Positions 13,717 through 16,259 of a stretch of DNA of 16,259 nucleotides are shown one piece after another. Source of the stretch: Balneolaceae bacterium (GTDB lineage: Bacteria > Bacteroidota > Rhodothermia > Balneolales > Balneolaceae); contig SLGL01000501.1 in NCBI GenBank assembly GCA_007123785.1, positions 1 through 16,259 of the forward strand, in the 5' to 3' direction. Within the stretch, counting starts at the first letter, position 1. Each line of letters begins with the position of its first letter. A model generated the notes under the pieces. It did not search any database, was not told the origin of the DNA, and was given only the letters and a program-made list of their open reading frames with translations. The position numbers and the translations under genes are program-made.

Positions 13717-15444
13717 TCAGTTAAAAAACAACAGCTTTCGGCTCCTGACCTGATCTCCCACCACTATCCGGTAGATATAAACTCCGCTTGATAAACCGTT
13801 CATATCAACTTCCACTTCATAACGGCCTGATTGCTGCATGGAATTAACCAGAGTTTGAACCCGCTGGCCATGTACGGTGTACAAATCAAGTAATACATGA
13901 GCATCCTCAGACAGTGCAAAAGGTATTTTTGGTGCAGGATTTTCCGGAACCACTGGGTTTGGATAACTTTGATCCAGCTTTACAATTTTTTCTACCTCGA
14001 GGGCTTCCCCCCGCAGCGGTACAGAGATGGGCGACTGTTCGTTTTTAGCGTTGTGAAATACCGACATTGTGGTTGAATGCCTGCGTTCAACTCTTGGCCT
14101 GTAGAGAATGGTTATTTCTGTGGATTCTCCTGGCTCAAGGCTGAAATTATTATTCCCGACAATCGTAAAATTGTCATCATCAATTTCGACTGCGCCAGAC
14201 ATCGTTTCAACCGATGAGGTATCACTGCTTATGATTAGTTTTTCTTCAAGGACTTCTCCTGCATTTGTCACCCCGTAATCGACCACTCTCCGGTCCAATG
14301 CGATAACAGCATCTGCTGCAAGAAAGCTAAGACATCCTATACCTAACGGCCAGCCCATATCTGCGAGCATGCCGCAAAAAAGTGGTCCGGGTGAATGAAT
14401 GGCCTGTGCCCGGTCCATCTGAGGCCGCATCAGTGCATTTACAGTGCCAGAAAACGTCTGTTGGTCCACATGGGAGAAACTGGATCCGGGGCTCCATTCT
14501 GAAGGTGAATAGAGTTTTGCAAGTTCACCATCAAGCGTTCCACGAGTCTCGTTTCCATCAAAAAAGACTCCGGCTCTCTGGCCGGTCAATGCCTGATACA
14601 AATCTTCTGAAGGGTTTGGATAAACGTTTTCATTCAATAATGGAACAGAGCTGCCGTCAACTGCAAACCTGTCGAGAATAACCGGGGCCGGCGGGTTACC
14701 CAGCCCCCATTCTGCTGTACCCAAAAATTCAGATTCATTTTCTTCATCTTCGGGTGCAACCATTGTTCCAAAATACCCAATGCCATGGCCGACTTCATGA
14801 ATTACCACTGTAACAAAATCGATCAGGTTTGCGGGTGTGTTTGCATCCGTACCGAAATACCAGTTCCTGAAATCGCAATTGATATTAACGGAAATATCAT
14901 AATCAACTGGATTTTGCAACTGTTCCCGAATCGCAACTCCCGTCATTGCTGTAATTTGTGCCAGTGAATAATATGTATTTGGCTCGCCAACGGCAGATGA
15001 TTGCACCACGACCCCCTGGTATGGACCTGCACTCCCAAGAGTTACACCACCCTCAGGGCCTGTGTCAAATTCCCTCCATACTGCCTGCACTTTCAAAGAA
15101 ACATCTGACTGCAAATGAAGCCCCCAGATATCGAGTGCGTATTCAAAGGCATTTATGGCATCGGCTGGCCAGGCCGTATCCCCGCAGGAATTCCCTGTCG
15201 ATATACCAAAATCTACCTCAAATGATGCTGTAGTAGCTCCGGCCTGGATTTTTTGCTGCATTTCTCTGCTCGGACGAATATGCAAATGGGCATTTACATC
15301 GGTGGGGTCAAGCACACAAACATGTTCAGCATTTGGAATAGTTTTAACCTGCAAATCATCAACTTCAATCTGCTGTGCTGAAATTGAATTCCAGCCGAAT
15401 ACACAAAAGAAGGATAAAAACAGGAATGATAGTTTTTTAGTCAT
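13717..15444 (-). CDS. Secreted HExxH metalloprotease-like protein with T9SS type A sorting domain
   Basis: The 575-aa product has a signal peptide (residues 1-23, cleavage after ISA), a protease-like region at about 40-370, an Ig-like ASH/choice-of-anchor segment at about 377-480 (NNFSLEPGESTEITILYRP), and a C-terminal T9SS sorting domain at about 490-575 (SYPNPV, LLDLYTVHGQRV, GLSSGVYIYRIVVGD, KLLFFN). The zinc motif is HEVGHGIGYFG, H216-E217 and H220. The metzincin third histidine is replaced by glycine; H325 in SFSHVD, a segment conserved together with NALMRPQ and the ADMGW end in the HELGHGLGF-type family as I recall it, is a candidate third ligand. T9SS would carry it across the outer membrane and cleave or anchor the tail. 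The substrate is unknown. It is transcribed alone, convergent with the tlpA-like gene and divergent from tspO. Confidence 0.85.
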   Translation of the reverse strand: MTKKLSFLFLSFFCVFGWNSISAQQIEVDDLQVKTIPNAEHVCVLDPTDVNAHLHIRPSREMQQKIQAGATTASFEVDFGISTGNSCGDTAWPADAINAFEYALDIWGLHLQSDVSLKVQAVWREFDTGPEGGVTLGSAGPYQGVVVQSSAVGEPNTYYSLAQITAMTGVAIREQLQNPVDYDISVNINCDFRNWYFGTDANTPANLIDFVTVVIHEVGHGIGYFGTMVAPEDEENESEFLGTAEWGLGNPPAPVILDRFAVDGSSVPLLNENVYPNPSEDLYQALTGQRAGVFFDGNETRGTLDGELAKLYSPSEWSPGSSFSHVDQQTFSGTVNALMRPQMDRAQAIHSPGPLFCGMLADMGWPLGIGCLSFLAADAVIALDRRVVDYGVTNAGEVLEEKLIISSDTSSVETMSGAVEIDDDNFTIVGNNNFSLEPGESTEITILYRPRVERRHSTTMSVFHNAKNEQSPISVPLRGEALEVEKIVKLDQSYPNPVVPENPAPKIPFALSEDAHVLLDLYTVHGQRVQTLVNSMQQSGRYEVEVDMNGLSSGVYIYRIVVGDQVRSRKLLFFN

Positions 15445-15670
15445 GCAGAAGCAGGTCCGGGATTGATTAGTAAATTTAATTTAGGGGCATGTTGTGAATA
15501 CATCCTCTATACCGGGCCATGCAAAACATAACTGGTGAGAAAGCAGCTGTATGAACAACAATTGTAATCAAACGAAATCAGATAAACCGGAGTTTGTTCA
15601 TCTGTGATCATTGAACAAAAAAAATTTTTCAGTCTAACGTACAAAAAGTTTAAGATTATAAAGTTATTTC

Positions 15671-16168
15671 ATGAAAACAGGAAATCACAAAAATACATTC
15701 AAATCTGTCGCCGGATTCATTTTCTGGCTTGGCATCTGTTACTTCACAGCCTGGATCGGCGCACAGGTTTCTCCCGGTATCGCTTCTTCAATTTGGTACG
15801 ACTCCATTCAAAAGCCTGACTGGAATCCCCCTGCCTGGGTATTCGGGCCGGTTTGGACCATACTTTACACCATGATGGGTGTGGCTGTATGGCTTGTCTG
15901 GAAAAATTATGGATTTACAAAAGCCAAAGCTGCATTGACTGCATTTTTAATTCAGCTATTTCTGAATGGTCTTTGGTCTCACATATTCTTTGGCTTGCAA
16001 GAGCCGGGATGGGCATTTCTTGAAATTATCCTGCTCCTGACTGCAATCATCATAACCACAATCTTGTTCTTTGAAAAAAACCGCGTGGCAGGTTGGCTAA
16101 TGATTCCCTACATCCTTTGGGTAAGTTTTGCCACGGTGCTAAACGGTGCAATTTGGTGGCTGAACTGA
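15671..16168 (+). CDS. tspO: TspO/MBR family tryptophan-rich sensory protein
   Basis: TspO is a five-helix membrane protein that binds porphyrins and related tetrapyrroles and is linked to stress and photosensory responses in bacteria. The 165-aa protein has the full set of family motifs: KPDWNPPAWVFGPVW (48-62), LYTMMGVAVWLVW (65-77), QLFLNGLWSHIFFG (95-108) and PYILWVSFATVLNGAIWWLN (146-165). Length and number of membrane helices are normal. The start at 15671 gives a short basic N-terminus before the first helix; no Shine-Dalgarno is visible. The 226-bp gap to the divergent protease gene should hold both promoters, but I found no convincing boxes. Only 91 bases remain after the stop, with no other gene. 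Confidence 0.95.
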   Translation: MKTGNHKNTFKSVAGFIFWLGICYFTAWIGAQVSPGIASSIWYDSIQKPDWNPPAWVFGPVWTILYTMMGVAVWLVWKNYGFTKAKAALTAFLIQLFLNGLWSHIFFGLQEPGWAFLEIILLLTAIIITTILFFEKNRVAGWLMIPYILWVSFATVLNGAIWWLN

Positions 16169-16259
16169 GATTCTGCATTTATCTCAACATCACATTGTAT
16201 TATATCGGCTGCAAATACAGAAAACGGCCTGCCTGAATAATGGTTCATTTTTTTGATGC

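Noticed and set aside
16234..16254. Intrinsic terminator after tspO (TGAA/TTCA stem followed by seven T)
   Set aside because: The stem is only four base pairs, too weak to call.

Overview
The window looks like chromosomal core sequence from a diderm bacterium of the FCB superphylum, most likely the Balneolota/Rhodothermota side (Balneolaceae-like). This is judged from gene content and protein style, not from a database search. The main pointers are a secreted protein with a type IX secretion (T9SS) C-terminal sorting domain, an HU-transmembrane-SPOR protein, a Bacteroidetes-style Mrp that lacks the CxxC motif, few Shine-Dalgarno sequences, and promoter-like TATCTTT(G/C) boxes. No tRNA, rRNA, CRISPR array or insertion sequence was seen.

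Layout. Positions 1-164 (-) hold the 5' end of an ABC transporter ATPase gene. Positions 326-5294 (-) form a tight six-gene cluster, transcribed from a plug-less outer-membrane beta-barrel gene through a small HU-like gene, an HU-TM-SPOR gene, exbB, exbD and tonB. A strong hairpin at 5420-5450 separates it from a second tight cluster at 5491-11393 (-), transcribed gcvT, comB, ftsK, lolA, flippase-like membrane protein. A 526-bp intergenic region (11394-11919) with several inverted repeats separates gcvT from the divergent + strand genes. There, the mrp/apbC frame is cut by a single in-frame TAG into a MIP18-domain ORF and an ATPase ORF, followed by a membrane-anchored TlpA-like thioredoxin. 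A convergent gene (13717-15444, -) encodes a secreted HExxH protein with a T9SS tag. The window ends with tspO on the + strand.

How the genes may work together. The first cluster is envelope-centred: ExbB-ExbD-TonB transmit proton-motive force to the outer membrane, the barrel sits in that membrane, and the SPOR protein can bind peptidoglycan while its HU-like N-terminus stays in the cytoplasm. The second cluster mixes chromosome segregation and division (FtsK), lipoprotein transport (LolA), a lipid flippase-like protein and two metabolic enzymes (GcvT, ComB). Mrp and the TlpA-like protein suggest iron-sulfur cluster carriage and thiol redox work.

The two points most worth a second look are the in-frame amber codon at 12205-12207 inside an otherwise intact mrp frame, and the HU / HU-SPOR / ExbB-ExbD-TonB / barrel cluster as a candidate trans-envelope module.
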